From NCBI RefSeq assembly GCF_024362695.1, contig NC_065421.1:496001-560000 (forward strand): a stretch of DNA of 64,000 nucleotides. Reading direction: 5' to 3'. The translations under genes and the position numbers were made by a program. Numbering within the stretch: position 1 is the stretch's first letter; the number at the start of each line of letters is the position of its first letter. This DNA is from Pectinophora gossypiella (taxonomy: Eukaryota > Arthropoda > Insecta > Lepidoptera > Gelechiidae). The notes below the pieces were generated by a model. That model was given only the letters and a program-made list of their open reading frames with translations, searched no databases and was not told where the DNA came from. Below, piece after piece: positions 21,157-32,029 of this stretch.

Positions 21157-21214
21157 ATCATCTATATACGTCTTTTCTAACATGCATGATGGACAATTGG
21201 GTAGATTCGTAGGT

Positions 21215-21545
21215 TGAGATATAAATTATGAAATTCTGATTACTAAATACAAAGGTCTTAAAAAACGTTTTCCTTTTTTCTATTTTAATAAAGAAAAGTT
21301 TAATAAGTGCGACATTTTGTCACGTTTTTCTATGACGTCACAGGTTGCTTTTTCATACAAATTCCGTAGTAATTTCGTGTTTTCACGTTTAGAAAAAAGC
21401 AACTGATTTGGCTAGTTGGAAACTAGCCTGTTGTGGGCGATAGGCTGATCCTTTATCTGTCACTATGAGGTTCAGCATATCTATCTTAGGACTTCGTATC
21501 AACAGGGGCTGCAAGTTGTCTTTACTTTGTGTTGTGTGTGTGTGT
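21215..21545 (+). repeat. Dispersed repeat family O
   Basis: GCGACATTTTGTCACGTTTT and CTATGACGTCACA recur in reverse at 23540-23785. The part from 21427 (GGGCGATAGGCTGATCC to GCAAGTTGTCTTT) recurs directly at 21865-21955. Confidence 0.6.
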
Positions 21546-21859
21546 GTTTTTTTTTTGTGGCTCTGCCCACCCCATTAGGGATTACGGATGTAAGTTTATG
21601 TAAGTTCTTCCCTAGGTAAAGGTTAAACTATCTCCAAAAAAAAATCGGTCAAGCGGTTTAAGCGTGAAAAGGTCTATAAAATTATATTAGTGTGTTATAA
21701 GTATAGGTGTGTAATTGTACGTCCTTAAGGCTAAACTTCGTTTCTTGCTTCTATGCTGTTCTGGGAGCAAAGAAAAAACATAGAACACGTTCAGCTGCTT
21801 GTCTTCCCGGGCGTGTCGCAAAAACCGACAGAGGGATTGTGTCCTCTAACATGATAGAC

Positions 21860-22012
21860 TAATGTTATGGGCGATAGGCTGATCCCTTATCACCATAAGG
21901 TTCATCGTATCCAGCTTACGACGTATCAACAGTGGCTGCAAGTTGTCTTTGATTACTTATAGCTCTGCCCAACCCCATTAGGGATTACGGGCGTGAGTTT
22001 ATGTATCTATGT
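21860..22012 (+). repeat. Second copy of the 3' part of family O
   Basis: GGGCGATAGGCTGATCCCTT, CGTATCAACAGTGGCTGCAA and ACCCCATTAGGGATTACGG match 21427-21605. Confidence 0.65.
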
Positions 22013-22249
22013 ATGGTATGTTACGGCTAAGCTTCGATATAACTATGGATTTGGGATTCAATTGTCGGGGTGTAAGTAATGAGTGGATCTTTGGATTATC
22101 GTGACGTATCGCTGTGTAGTTTAATGAAGTTTGGATTTGTCTTGCGTGATGGACGGGGTGTTGGCGATGGGTTAGTCTCACTCCCGAATTCTGAGATGTT
22201 CCTTCGACTCATCCTCTCCTCGAATCGGCCTCTGTAGTATACAGAGGAG

Positions 22250-22533
22250 CTGACTGAGACCATGATTCTGAATTAATATCAAGAGAAATTTTCCGTCGCA
22301 AAAGTCATCATCATCATCACCAGCCCATTGACGTCCCCACTGCTGGGGCACGGGCCTTCCCTATCGATGGATAGGGAGATCGGGCCTTAAACCACCACGC
22401 GGGCCCAGTGCGGATTGGTGGTTATTAACGACTGCTAATGCAGCCGGGACCAACGGCTTAACGTGCCTTCCGAAGCACGGAGGAGCTCGAGTCGCAAAAG
22501 TATGGAACTGAAAATAATTAAAAAAAAACCACA
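22250..22533. repeat. Foldback family J fragment split by SINE D
   Basis: ACCATGATTCTGAATTAATA through TTTTCCGTCGCAAAAGT belongs to J. It resumes at 22492 as TCGCAAAAGTATGGAACTG. Confidence 0.85.
22306..22491 (-). mobile_element. SINE family D, 5'-truncated, inserted in J
   Basis: Flanked by a 10-bp target duplication TCGCAAAAGT (22296-22305 and 22492-22501). The copy keeps the shared core and the tail, but lacks the A box and 5S part. Plus-strand RNA carries its CATCATCATCATCACC end. Confidence 0.9.
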
Positions 22534-22717
22534 TACCTCCGAAAATGCATTTCTCGGGAATGTGGGTTTCCTCACGATGTTTTCCTTCAACGTGGAGCAC
22601 GATAATCCAAACATGAATTCTGTCGAGGTTTTGGCCTGTGCTGGATTGGATGTGTTCGAACCTGCGACTTCAAAATGAGAGGCAAGCGTTCTACCAATTC
22701 GGCTACCACGGCTCCTA
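22531..22717 (-). repeat. SINE family C with tRNA-like head
   Basis: The reverse strand begins GGAGCCGTGGTAGCCGAATT, with a tRNA-like A region and a B-box GGTTCGAAC. It continues through ATGTTTGGATTATCGTG and GAAGGAAAACATCGTGAGG to GCATTTTCGGAGGTATGTGG. It shows that family C is tRNA-derived with a head different from family A. Confidence 0.8.
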
Positions 22718-22749
22718 AGAACCAAACCAACCAAAATCCTGAAAGTATA

Positions 22750-23535
22750 CCGAATAATTAACCTTTCGCCTTATGTAACAGCAATTAATAATGAAAACTT
22801 AGAAGTTGGTTGGCAAGTTGTTGTATGTTAGTTGTTTGCCTTTTACAGAAATAATTATAACAACAATCGACGTCGTATATTGGACGTGGAATGAACCAAC
22901 CCAGGTTACCCGTTACACAATAGACCACAATTTTGTTGGGAAATCATTATTTTGTTGGAAAAGTTATATGAAATGTGACGTCTGTAATCATTTTGCGTTA
23001 GTGTTGAAATTGGTACAGTCTGCAAATGTTTCTTTGTATAATTTCACAGTTATTTAAGGGTCTTCTTTACTGACTTCTGATTTCGGGGATAGTCGCTTTC
23101 GTAACTAAATTTTTGCTTAGCAACTAGGAGTAACGGTTTGGGTAGATATTTGGGATTCTCAATATTTTTTTTATTTCAAAAGCCTACCCTTAACGTCGCT
23201 ATGCTCTAGCATTCCCACACAGCATCTTAACATACCTACCTATGAGCATTAATTAGCTCCATTGTGGAGCAAAACGGTGGAATTTATTAATTAATAAGCT
23301 CCATTATAGAGCGATGCAATTTACAATTAACGTGCTCATCTGTGTCTGCACGGTTATGCTATTGCGTGTCGCGCGACTAATATCACAGGCTTCGATCAAT
23401 AGAGGTTGACATTTATCTTCGCATCGCGGTGTAAATCACCAAAGAACTTTTTTGTTATGAGTCGATTCGGACAGCATTTATTTAAATTACATTTTACATT
23501 TTATTTTAGTGTGGTCCGAACCGCCCAATTGAAAA
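22750..23535. other. Intron, no gene seen
   Basis: No exon is recognised. Near 23255-23325 AGCTCCATT..GGAGC is repeated, forming a weak tandem/inverted pair. Confidence 0.4.
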
Positions 23536-23539
23536 AAAC

Positions 23540-23785
23540 CTGGGGCAATAGGCTAATGTCCTACTAATCAAATCAGTTACTTTTTACTAAACGTCAAAAC
23601 ACGAAAACACTATGGAATTTGTACGAAAAGCACACTGTGACGTCATGGAAAACGTGACAAAATGTCGGACTTATTATTACGTTTTTCTTGAATAAAATTC
23701 ATAAATAAGTTAAATAGAAAAAAGAAAATGCTTTTCGTTTGTTTTAGATCTGTCTTTAATTAGTAATCAGAATTTCCCGACGCAA
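23540..23785 (-). repeat. Dispersed repeat family O, reverse copy
   Basis: GTGACGTCATGGAAAACGTG and CAAAATGTCGGACTTATTA are the reverse of 21215-21420. Confidence 0.65.
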
Positions 23786-24224
23786 TTCGGTGCGAATCGA
23801 CTCATTCGAAAAGAGCATAAGAGGATTCGCGCCGCGGTCCGTACATGTGGTCCGAATCGACTAAAGACCCAAACTTGGAAAGCTTTCAAAGCATCAAACA
23901 CAAAAGGGCACACGAGAGCAGGATATTTAAAAAGAAACAGAATTATAATACTCAGTATACCACGTTTGCCTCGCCGGTCGTGTCGGGACCTGTCCTATAT
24001 GAATAGGAGATGTAGAACGAAATACGCATAGATGAAGTACAATAGGTCTATTTATAGTGGAGTCGTTTGTTCCTCTTTGTCAATAGGACGCATAGTAAAT
24101 AAATGTCTGGTATTGAATGTGTTCCTCTAGTTATTAAATAACTTGTAATGTATATCCTCAGTGGTTTTTAAAAGATGTGTTGCTGTTGCAGTTTCTTGTC
24201 ATTTCTTCTCCTCAGCCATAACAC

Positions 24225-24320
24225 CTTGCGAAATGACGTAAATTCAAAAATGTTACATTGACCTTTAACAAGTTTATCCATGATAATTACGTTGAATAAA
24301 TGATTCTGATTCTGATAATA
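24225..24320 (+). repeat. LINE-like tail with CTGATT end
   Basis: Reverse-orientation match of 13302-13393. Confidence 0.6.
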
Positions 24321-24377
24321 TGTGGCAGCCCTACTATACGCATGTTGGTAATATCCGATAGTCTCAATCTCACGACT

Positions 24378-24655
24378 AGCCTCTTTGCTCCAGTGGTTGA
24401 TCGTTGGGCTCAAGATCCGGAAGCCCCGAGTTCGAATCCCCGTGGTTAGGACTTTACTGGTTGATCACCTGACTGTCCGAAAGTGAGATGATCCGTGCTT
24501 CGGAAGGCACGTTAAGCCGGTCCCGGTTGCTACTTACTTATGTAAGTACGTAGTCGTTACGTGAGTTGTGTCTTTTGGCTTTTGGCGGCCCAATAACCCT
24601 GACACCAGGGTTGATGGGGTTGGTAATCCACCTCACAACCCACACAATAGAAGAC
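24378..24655 (+). repeat. SINE family A with internal deletion
   Basis: The head includes GCTCCAGTGGTTGATCG and the B box GTTCGAATCC. About 40 bases after the head are missing before TTAGGACTTTACTGG. The tail is CCCACACAATAGAAGA. Confidence 0.85.
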
Positions 24656-25021
24656 AACATCATTTGTTATCGAAGCAGCGATCTCCGTGCCCAAATGTCT
24701 CCAGTTTCCAAATATTTAACTTTCGAAAGTGTAACGCTAAGCACATTTGTCGAAGATGTCTCGGGTTCGATGCTGGGTTGTGCGACTAACGAGCTCCTAA
24801 GCAAACGGCTCCTAAACACACACCACACCTCCAGTTCCTTCGAGGGTGTCTCAATTCAATTGAAGTTTTTGAATTTATGCTTCCCTTCGACTTGGAAGTA
24901 ATTTTAGATAAATTAAATAAGAATATTATTTTAATTTTAGTATCAACTGAATAAGTTGCTTTCTGGTGACTTCCGGGCCTGGCTACCCTGTAAAGAATTA
25001 CGAGTGTGATATTGTAACATA

Positions 25022-25370
25022 ACACAGGGAGCCGTGGTAACCCAATTGGTAGAACGCCCCTATTATATGGGCGATGAGTGGGTGTTATTACACTATAATA
25101 CACCTCAGCGTACCCCTTCAGGGATAACGGCGTGATGCTTATCTTATCTTATTTAGCCTATTCGATCCCACTGCTGGGCAAAGGCCTCCCCTTGATTTTT
25201 CCACTCCTCTCGACTTTGCGCGATCTACGGCCAATCCCTCCGTTAAGCATTGAGGTCGTCACACCATCTTTTACGCGGACATCCTCGACTCCTATACCCG
25301 TCCTGAGGTATCCAGTGAGTAACGATCCGTGCCCATCGCTCCGGATGCATCGGCGTGATGCTATATTATG
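25022..25370 (+). repeat. Family C head fragment and family F tail, split by a retroposon
   Basis: GGGAGCCGTGGTAACCCAAT (a C-type head) is followed by GATGAGTGGGTG and CCCCTTCAGGGATAACGGCG of family F. Family F is interrupted at 25139 and resumes at 25351. Confidence 0.6.
25140..25350 (+). mobile_element. Truncated LINE-type insertion with target duplication
   Basis: This 211-bp insert is flanked by the 12-bp repeat CGGCGTGATGCT (25128-25139 and 25351-25362). It contains GATCCCACTGCTGGGCAAAG and TTGAGGTCGTCACACCATC, known moth repeat motifs. Confidence 0.8.
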
Positions 25371-25484
25371 TTAAATACAAAGTGTAATCGAAAGATAGCA
25401 TACTATGATTTAAATTAAAAAAAAAAAAAACACTAGTGACAACTCTGTATCTCAGGCTTAAACCAATGATTGTCGAATTTATTT

Positions 25485-25712
25485 TCGAATTCATGTTTGG
25501 ATCACGTGCTCAGCGTTTAAGGAAAACATCGTGAGGAAACCCACATTCCCGAGAAATGCAATTTCGGAGGTATGTGTCTATCCTGTGGGCTGGCTTTCCC
25601 TTCGCAGGTTTGAAGGTTAGTCAGGCAGTCGCTTCTGTAAAAAACCGGACCTGTCAAATTTTCAGGTTAGGTAAGTGGACCGTGTGAAAAACGGGGTAAT
25701 GTTAGGGAAATG
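25485..25712 (+). repeat. SINE family C, head missing
   Basis: Body AAGGAAAACATCGTGAGG and GCAATTTCGGAGGTATGTG; tail TTCAGGTTAGGTAAGTGGAC to GGGGTAATGTTAGGG. Confidence 0.8.
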
Positions 25713-25981
25713 ATGACTAACGACAACTCTAAGCGAAAAGCTACAGTAGAGCTTACTTAATGTAAACATTTTAACTTGGACATTAAAATCAAGTTGAAAT
25801 CCTGCTTCCTGTCGTTCACTGCGCGCGAGAGAAGTGGTTGTTTTAAAAAGGGCTTTAATGCGAGCGTTGGAGCATCGACGAGCCATTTTAAGTTGTTATT
25901 TACTTTTCGACCTAGTTCCTGCTGGATGGAGAATGAGTGCCTTAAAGTAACGTAAATCCAATTAAGTCCAAACTCCAAGTT

Positions 25982-26100
25982 ATCTTAGGTCTGAGGGTGC
26001 CCAGTTGGACGCGAACCTCGGCTCAGGGCGTCGTCTGAGAGGAAAAATATTTGAACCTAAGGGGTCGATAGCGATAAGCGCTGATTGAGGCAATCGTCGA
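25982..26100 (-). repeat. Retroposon family G, fragment
   Basis: GTGCCCAGTTGGACGCGAAC, GTCGTCTGAGAGG and GGGTCGATAGCGATAAGCGC match the 33548-33794 element in order. Confidence 0.7.
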
Positions 26101-26477
26101 CCACGCCGGCGGGGTCGGTATCGGGGTATCGGGGTCCAGAGTGTGGCCAAACCTAAAGCTATTGAGGGTAATACTAGCTTATTTAAAATTGCTGAATGTA
26201 AGGGAAATAACAATCTATGCTTATGAGTGTTCGACGCCCACGCACGCGGCTCATTGCATTATCCACCGCCAGCCAACACTGTAAGGTTCAAACTCGCTTG
26301 CAGCAAACACTCGTAAAAAGTAATCACTGCGTACATTAGTGCAGCGCAAGTGTTATCTAAAATGAGCTCTGTTTGCGCAGATAACGAATTGGCGATAGTG
26401 CATCGTGATAATGTTGTTTTCAAAATCCACTTGTTTTGTATCTGTCGGACTTGTGGGGAGCGTACAAACATAACATA

Positions 26478-26786
26478 AACAGCCTATATTATTATACGTC
26501 CCACTGCTGGGCACAGGCCTCCCCTCAATCAACCGGAGGGGGTATGGAGCATACTCCACCACGCAGCTCCAATGCGAGTTGGTGGAGGTGTTTTTACGGC
26601 TAATAGGCCCTCGAAAGCACGGAATCATCTTACTTTTTCGGACAATCAGGTGATTCAAGCCCGAAAAGTCCTTACCAAACAAAGGACAGTCTCACAAAGT
26701 GATTTCGACAATGTCCCCATCGGGAATCGAACCCGGACCTCCAGATCGTGAGCCTAACGCTCTAACCACTAGACCACGGAGGCTGT
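26478..26786 (-). repeat. SINE family B, full length
   Basis: The tRNA-like head is on the minus strand (CCTCCGTGGTCTAGTGGTTA and a GGTTCGATTCC box). The body GTCGAAATCACTTTGTGAGA and tail TTGGTGGAGTATGCTCC, CCCAGCAGTGGGACGT and TATAGGCTGTTTATG follow. It shares head type with family A but has a different tail. Confidence 0.85.
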
Positions 26787-26837
26787 TTATTACATTGAGG
26801 TAAAAGAAAAACGTAGTTTTCTATTCTGCTTAGACAT

Positions 26838-27088
26838 TGGTCTTCTTCTTCTATCGTGTGGGTTGTGAGGTGGATTACCAACCTCTTCAACCCTGGTGTC
26901 AGGGTTACTATTGAGCCGCCAAAGGCCCCTGACATGGCTCATTTAACGACTACTTACTTTCATCAGTGAGTAGTAACCAGGACCAACGACTTAACGTGCC
27001 TTCCGAAGCACGGATCATCTTACTTTCGGACAATCAAGCGATCAGGCTGTAATGTCCTAACCAAACTAGGGACCACAAAGTAATTTGA
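26838..27088 (-). repeat. SINE family A, left arm of an inverted pair
   Basis: Reverse-oriented body and tail. It ends within the ATCACTTTGTGG region and abuts the next copy directly. Confidence 0.85.
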
Positions 27089-27381
27089 GCGTTGGGCTCA
27101 CAATCCGGAGGTCCCAGGTTCGAATCCCGGTAGGGACATGTCACAAAAATCACTTTGTGATCCCTAGTTTGATTAGGACATTACAGGCTGATCACCCGAT
27201 TGTCCGAAAGTAAGATGATCCATGCTTCGGAGGCACGTTAAACCGTTGGTTCCGGTTACTGATGTAAGTGAGTAATCGTTACATGAGTCTTCGTCAGGGG
27301 TCTTTGGCGGCTCAATAATAACCCTGACACCAGGGTTGCTGAGATTGGTATTCCACCTCACAACTACACGATAGAAGACTA
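27089..27381 (+). repeat. SINE family A, right arm of an inverted pair
   Basis: Starts inside the tRNA-like head (GAGCGTTGGGCTCAC), keeps the B box GGTTCGAATCC, and is complete to ACGATAGAAGAC. Confidence 0.85.
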
Positions 27382-27830
27382 GTAAATGTTCTCGCAAAAA
27401 GCCAAAATCAGCCAAGACGGATCTACAGGGGAGTAAATGGATTGGGCACACCTGCCCTGTGAATTAGACCTCTTAGTGAGGGGGCTCTCATACATTTAAA
27501 GGGTGGTCGTAAACGACATTGTTCCAAGATTTGATTAGGTATATTTCGGTGGCCGTCAACTAATGGAAGAAAAACTGTATTCTGAGGTCTCGCCACCTAA
27601 ATATTTTGCAACGGCCGCCACTGTATACCTTCCGTATATTTAGCAAGCGAGCACGTGAATATTCGACCCTCTACCCCGGGATATCGGACAGCTGATTGGC
27701 CGGTCATTGTGAGGTGGATGCGAGCCCTCCCGGGACTACTCCGCAAAACCCCGTGTATAGAGCCAATTTATTGCTCGACTGACTATCAGAACTGACGTAT
27801 GCTGTTGATGATGGTAACATAACATAGCGT
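27382..27830. other. Intron, no gene seen
   Basis: No exon or clear repeat is recognised. The segment 27530-27610 resembles 42700-42870 in part (AAATATTTTGC, CACCTAAATAT), suggesting another dispersed element. Confidence 0.4.
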
Positions 27831-27880
27831 CACGCCTTTATCCCCTAAGAGGTAGGCAGAGGTTGGTGTATAGTATTGTA

Positions 27881-28018
27881 CAGTCATGAGCAATGTACCC
27901 ACTTTAGGACTCTGTAGCAATAACATATTTGACATTTAGTGAGACTTACAGTTTCAATTTGTCAAAAAAGTTAATGCGACATGGTACCAAAGTGTATACA
28001 TATTAATGCTCGTGACCG
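27881..28018. mobile_element. MITE family K, copy 1
   Basis: A 138-bp element with imperfect terminal repeats CAGTCATGAGCA and GCTCGTGACCG. It is preceded by TA. The interior contains TTTGACATTTAGTGAGACTT and TTGTCAAAAAAGTTAATG. Confidence 0.8.
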
Positions 28019-28059
28019 ACACACTCCACGTTAACGATGTTTAAATCCCATGTAATAGA

Positions 28060-28252
28060 GGACTAGTTGTCCAAAAAGTAAGATGATCCGTGTTTCGGAA
28101 GGCACGTTACGTCGTTGGTCCTGGTTACTACTTACTGATGTAAGTACGTAGTCGTTACATGATCCATATCAGGGGCCTATGGCGGCTCAGTAATAGCACA
28201 GACACCAGGGTTGATGAGGTTGGTAATCCACTTCACAACCCACACAATAGAA
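28060..28252 (+). repeat. SINE family A, 5'-truncated
   Basis: Starts at TTGTCCAAAAAGTAAGATG and ends CACACAATAGAAGAG. Confidence 0.8.
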
Positions 28253-28298
28253 GAGAAGATCAGGAAACCCCAGGACTCGTGTTGTTCTTTTGATGACA

Positions 28299-28368
28299 GC
28301 CCTGAATGGTCCCCATTTGTCCGGCCAAACAGAAAGTACCATCCGCGGCAAACCTACAACAATTTACA
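28299..28368 (+). repeat. Retroposon family G, fragment
   Basis: CCCCATTTGTCCGGCCAAAC and CATCCGCGGCAAACCTACAA match the 3' half of family G. Confidence 0.6.
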
Positions 28369-28714
28369 CCACAAACGAATTCGTAAAGCGAACCAAATGC
28401 GACCTAAATTGTTTTACATTTAGTCCCCTTAGTAACTCCTTTACGCTACATCAGATAAATGCATGCGAAATACTGGACTATTAATACATTACCTGACTCT
28501 TTCCCACATGCTAATTGGCGTATGCTTTGTCTCTTTCTCACAAAGAGCGTTTATCTTAAAACGTGTCGTTTGTCCCAACAAACAAGGATTACTGTTTAGC
28601 TAGAGATAGGGCCAGTATCTGCCAAAGGTTTTTGTTTAAAGTCTTACTACTTGACAGCCAAGCAAAATTCTACCGGATTATTTTACTTGGCTGTCAACTG
28701 TCAAATACTTCGAC

Positions 28715-29205
28715 TTTGATTCAATTCATGTTTGGATGTTAAATAATTGACAACCACATTGTGTCCAGGATTTTTGCCCTGTTACTTCCAGTCTCCGTGG
28801 TCCAGTGGTTGAGCGTTGTGCTCACGACACGGAGGTCCCGGGTTCGAATCCCGGTGGGGACAAATCACAAAAATCACTTTGTGATCCCTAGTTTGTTTAG
28901 GACATTACAGGCTGATCACCTGATCGTCCGAAAGTAAATCCGTACTTCGGAAGGCATGTTAAGCCGTTGGTCCCGGTCACTATTTACTGATGTAAGTACG
29001 TACGTAGTCGTTACATGAGTCACGTCAGAGGCCTATGGCGGCTCAATAATAACCCTGACACCAGGGTTGATGGGGTTGGTAATCCACCTCACAACCCACA
29101 CGATAGAAGACTTACAGTTAAAACATAGCTGGCGAGGAGTGGGTGTAGGTATATAGTTCTGCCTGCCCCTTTGGGGATATAGGCGTGATCCTATGTTGTG
29201 TGTAC
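28715..29205 (+). repeat. Dispersed repeat family F split by a SINE A
   Basis: The left part ends ATTTTTGCCCTGTTAC and the right part resumes TTAAAACATAGCTGGCGAGG. The unbroken arrangement is seen at 38900-39010. Confidence 0.65.
28793..29108 (+). repeat. SINE family A, full length, inserted in family F
   Basis: The head includes CTCCGTGGTCCAGTGGTTGA and the B box GGTTCGAATCC. The body CAGGCTGATCACCTGATCG and shared core are complete. The tail is CACACGATAGAAGAC. The apparent anticodon position reads CAC-like, but no functional tRNA is implied. Confidence 0.9.
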
Positions 29206-29307
29206 ATCCGAGTACTTATAAAACCTTCGGTAACAAGACACATAAAAAACAAACTATATCCCACTTGGAGTAGTCAGATGTACATCCATCGCAAGGTGAA
29301 CTAAGTA

Positions 29308-29460
29308 CGGTCACGAGCATTAATATATACGAGTAGGTATACACTTTGGTACCATGTCACATTAACTTTTTTGACAAATTGAAACTGTAAGTCTCACTAA
29401 ATGTCAAATATGTTAGTGCGACAGAGTCCTAAAGTGGGTACATTATATTGCTCATGACTG
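29308..29460. mobile_element. MITE family K, copy 2
   Basis: This 153-bp element reads CGGTCACGAGCATTAATAT to GCTCATGACTG. It is flanked by TA at 29306-29307 and 29461-29462, the target type of the Tc1/mariner group. Confidence 0.85.
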
Positions 29461-29491
29461 TACGCCACACCTTGAGTACCTAAATATAGGC

Positions 29492-29644
29492 GGGTTAAAA
29501 TTGTCACATCGAAGCAATTCATCTAAGAAAGCAATATTGCTATTTGACATTTGTTTGCATTACGCACTTACTTTTATATGCGCAAATGTCAAATTGCAAT
29601 ATTGCTTTCTTAGATGAATTGCTTCGATGTGGTAATTTTAACCC
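29492..29644. mobile_element. Palindromic MITE family M, copy 2
   Basis: A 153-bp near-perfect palindrome, the reverse-orientation counterpart of 12955-13108. The arms read ATCGAAGCAATTCATCTAAG and continue to CAATATTGC. Confidence 0.85.
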
Positions 29645-30065
29645 CTCTATTCTGTTTTCTTTCTAAACCTAGCATTTTTTGCTTCTGCAAACTTGCATAG
29701 TGGAACGTAGGTTAATTTAAAGTATCGTTCTGGCAACACTGTAATTCCTCTGCGGGTATTTTCCCCGGTACCCCGGCATGGCCGCGTGCCGCAGCGGTCC
29801 GCAGCGTTACGTAAACGACCGCCGATATTGTGCATGTCAGCTCGAGTTCTGCGTATGGGGTACGGACCCTTAACATACATGCCCACATAAGACCACGCCC
29901 ATTACCCGTCTGGGGAGGCAGAAACCACGGCATTCCACTCACTATGATCCAGACGTACCACTTTCGCTACTTCCACTCATTAAAGAGTAACACCCCTAAC
30001 ATCCCCTTTTAATTTTTATATGTATTTTGTAACCCTTATTTATTTATTTTTTAAATCCATACTAA
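29645..30065. other. Intron, no gene seen
   Basis: Relatively GC-rich around 29750-29900, with short open frames on both strands. No recognisable domain, splice context or repeat. Confidence 0.4.
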
Positions 30066-30071
30066 TATTTT

Positions 30072-30331
30072 CGGGGACGTTGTCGAAATCACTTTGTGAG
30101 ACTGTCCTTTATTTGGTAAGGACTTTTCAGGCTTGAATCACCTGATTGTCCGAAAAAGTAAGATGATTCCGTGCTTCGGAGGGCACGTTAAGCCGTTGGT
30201 CCCGGCTATCAGCCGTAAAAACAACTCCACCAACCCGCATTGGAGCAGCGTGGTGGAGTATGCTCCATACCCCCTCCGGTTGATTGAGGGGAGGCCTGTG
30301 CCCAGCAGAGGGACGTATATAGGCTGTTTAT
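30072..30331 (+). repeat. SINE family B, head missing
   Basis: Begins GGGGACGTTGTCGAAATCAC, contains the shared core at about 30168-30206 and ends TATATAGGCTGTTTATG. Confidence 0.85.
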
Positions 30332-30339
30332 GTTATGTA

Positions 30340-30670
30340 ATATTTTACGTAAATGGGAAAGTATTGACGTGATTTTTTAAGTTGAAATAGTTTAAGGGAA
30401 AATGGGGGGTGGAAGTTTGTATGGAGCAACCGGCAATTTTCAAGAAAGATTAAAATGGCCATGCGAACTGTTTGTGAGTAAAAAAAATCGTGCAACATTT
30501 CTTTTTGTATTATATTTGGAAGAATTAATCGAATCTACTGAGCTGGTCCTGAAGTTCCTTAAACAATATCCCGGGGAAGAGAATGTCGCAATGTGACGTC
30601 ACCGGCGGTTGGTGCATAGCCGTGTCAGGTTCAGTCCTCCCGCGCACACTATTGCCGTCAAAAGGCGTCA
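30340..30670. other. Intron, no gene seen
   Basis: No exon is recognised. GGTGGAAGTTTGTATGGAGC-type words suggest a further old repeat. Confidence 0.35.
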
Positions 30671-30676
30671 GATATA

Positions 30677-31167
30677 CAGGGTGTTAGTGACATCGTAACG
30701 AATACTGAGGGAGATGATTCAGACCATGATTCTGAGTTAATATCAAGTGGAATTTTCCGTCGCAAAATTCATGTTATTTTTTTTAGTTTTTTTAAATTAT
30801 TTTCAATTCTATACTTTTGCGATGGAAAATTCCACTTGATATTAACTCAGAATAATCAGCTGAATCATCCCTCTCAGTATTCGTTACGATGTCACTTACA
30901 CCCCATACAAGTACATACAGTAGCCATACAAGTAGGTATGGGTGTTAGTGACACTGCAACGAATACTGAAGGGGATGATTCAGACCATGATTCTGAGTTG
31001 ATATCAAGTGGAATTTTCAGTCGGAAAATTCATAAAAAAATTTGTTTTTTTTTTTAAGTTATTTTCTGTTCCATACTTTTGCGACGGAAAATTCCACTTG
31101 ATATCATCTCAGAATCATGGTCTGAATCATCCCTCAAAGTTTTCGTTACGATGTCACTGACACCCTG
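30677..31167. mobile_element. Foldback family J, dimer
   Basis: A 491-bp unit. Two palindromic halves, each ATGTCACTAACACCC-type arms meeting at an A/T run, are joined head to tail. The ends are CAGGGTGTTAG and CTGACACCCTG, flanked by TATA on both sides. Confidence 0.9.
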
Positions 31168-31421
31168 TATAGTTATATCACCCCACATCCCAAGATTGAG
31201 GTGAAGGTATCCTGTTGAATAACGGATGTTGGAGCATTTCCTTGCTGTAATATATTTCTTTTATAGTCACTGTGATCCTGTGGTTCACTGGCTAGCTTCT
31301 CAATTCTCAAACGGGGAACGCAAGTTCGAACCCCGGTACAGGACTTACACCATTAAGTTATTAATTTATCTTAAGTATAGTTTCCGCTGACACAGTTGGT
31401 TCAACCATATAGACGGCGGTA

Positions 31422-31563
31422 CGGTCACGAGCATTAATATGTATACACTTTGGTACTATGTCACATTAACTTTTTTGACAAATTGAACTGTAAGTCTCAC
31501 TAAATGTCAAATGTGTTAGGGCGACAGAGTCCTAAAGTGGGTACATTATATTGCTCATGACTG
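31422..31563. mobile_element. MITE family K, copy 3
   Basis: A 142-bp element flanked by TA at 31420-31421 and 31564-31565. The ends are CGGTCACGAGCATTAATATG and GCTCATGACTG. Confidence 0.85.
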
Positions 31564-31565
31564 TA

Positions 31566-32025
31566 CCTGTAATGACTGTGTATTGACTACTTTAGATAAT
31601 AAATAAATAAAAACTGTATGAAGAGGAGTGTTACTATACTAGTTTTATTTACGTATAGTAGTTTAGGTTAAAGTTAAATTGCTTATTAGCTTGTAGGATA
31701 GATTGTAATATTGTGAAGCATACTTATTATATTTTATTCTAATGCTTCATTTAAAAAAAAACTATACTAGTGCCTGTAAGTAAATTAACTTTAAATATGT
31801 TCGTAATTGTGCAGAAACCATAGCATTTGCAAAATACCTACCGCTGCGATAACACTCATTCCGTACTATACAGATATAAATATAATTTAATTTCCAATAA
31901 TTACTGGAAATATTTAGTGCAAACTAAAAATTGAGACGCAAAAAAAAATCCTAAAAAGAAAGAAAAGAATACAAAAAATAAAATGCTAAACGCTTCAGTT
32001 CGTTAATGTATTTTTACGTACCACA
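31566..32025. other. AT-rich intron, no gene seen
   Basis: Nothing recognisable beyond short A and T runs. Confidence 0.4.
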
Positions 32026-32029
32026 TAAC

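Noticed and set aside
28791..28862. Cloverleaf-like segment with A and B boxes, resembling a tRNA gene
   Set aside because: The same head is repeated many times in the window, always followed by the SINE A or B body. The acceptor stem does not pair properly, so these are SINE heads, not tRNA genes.
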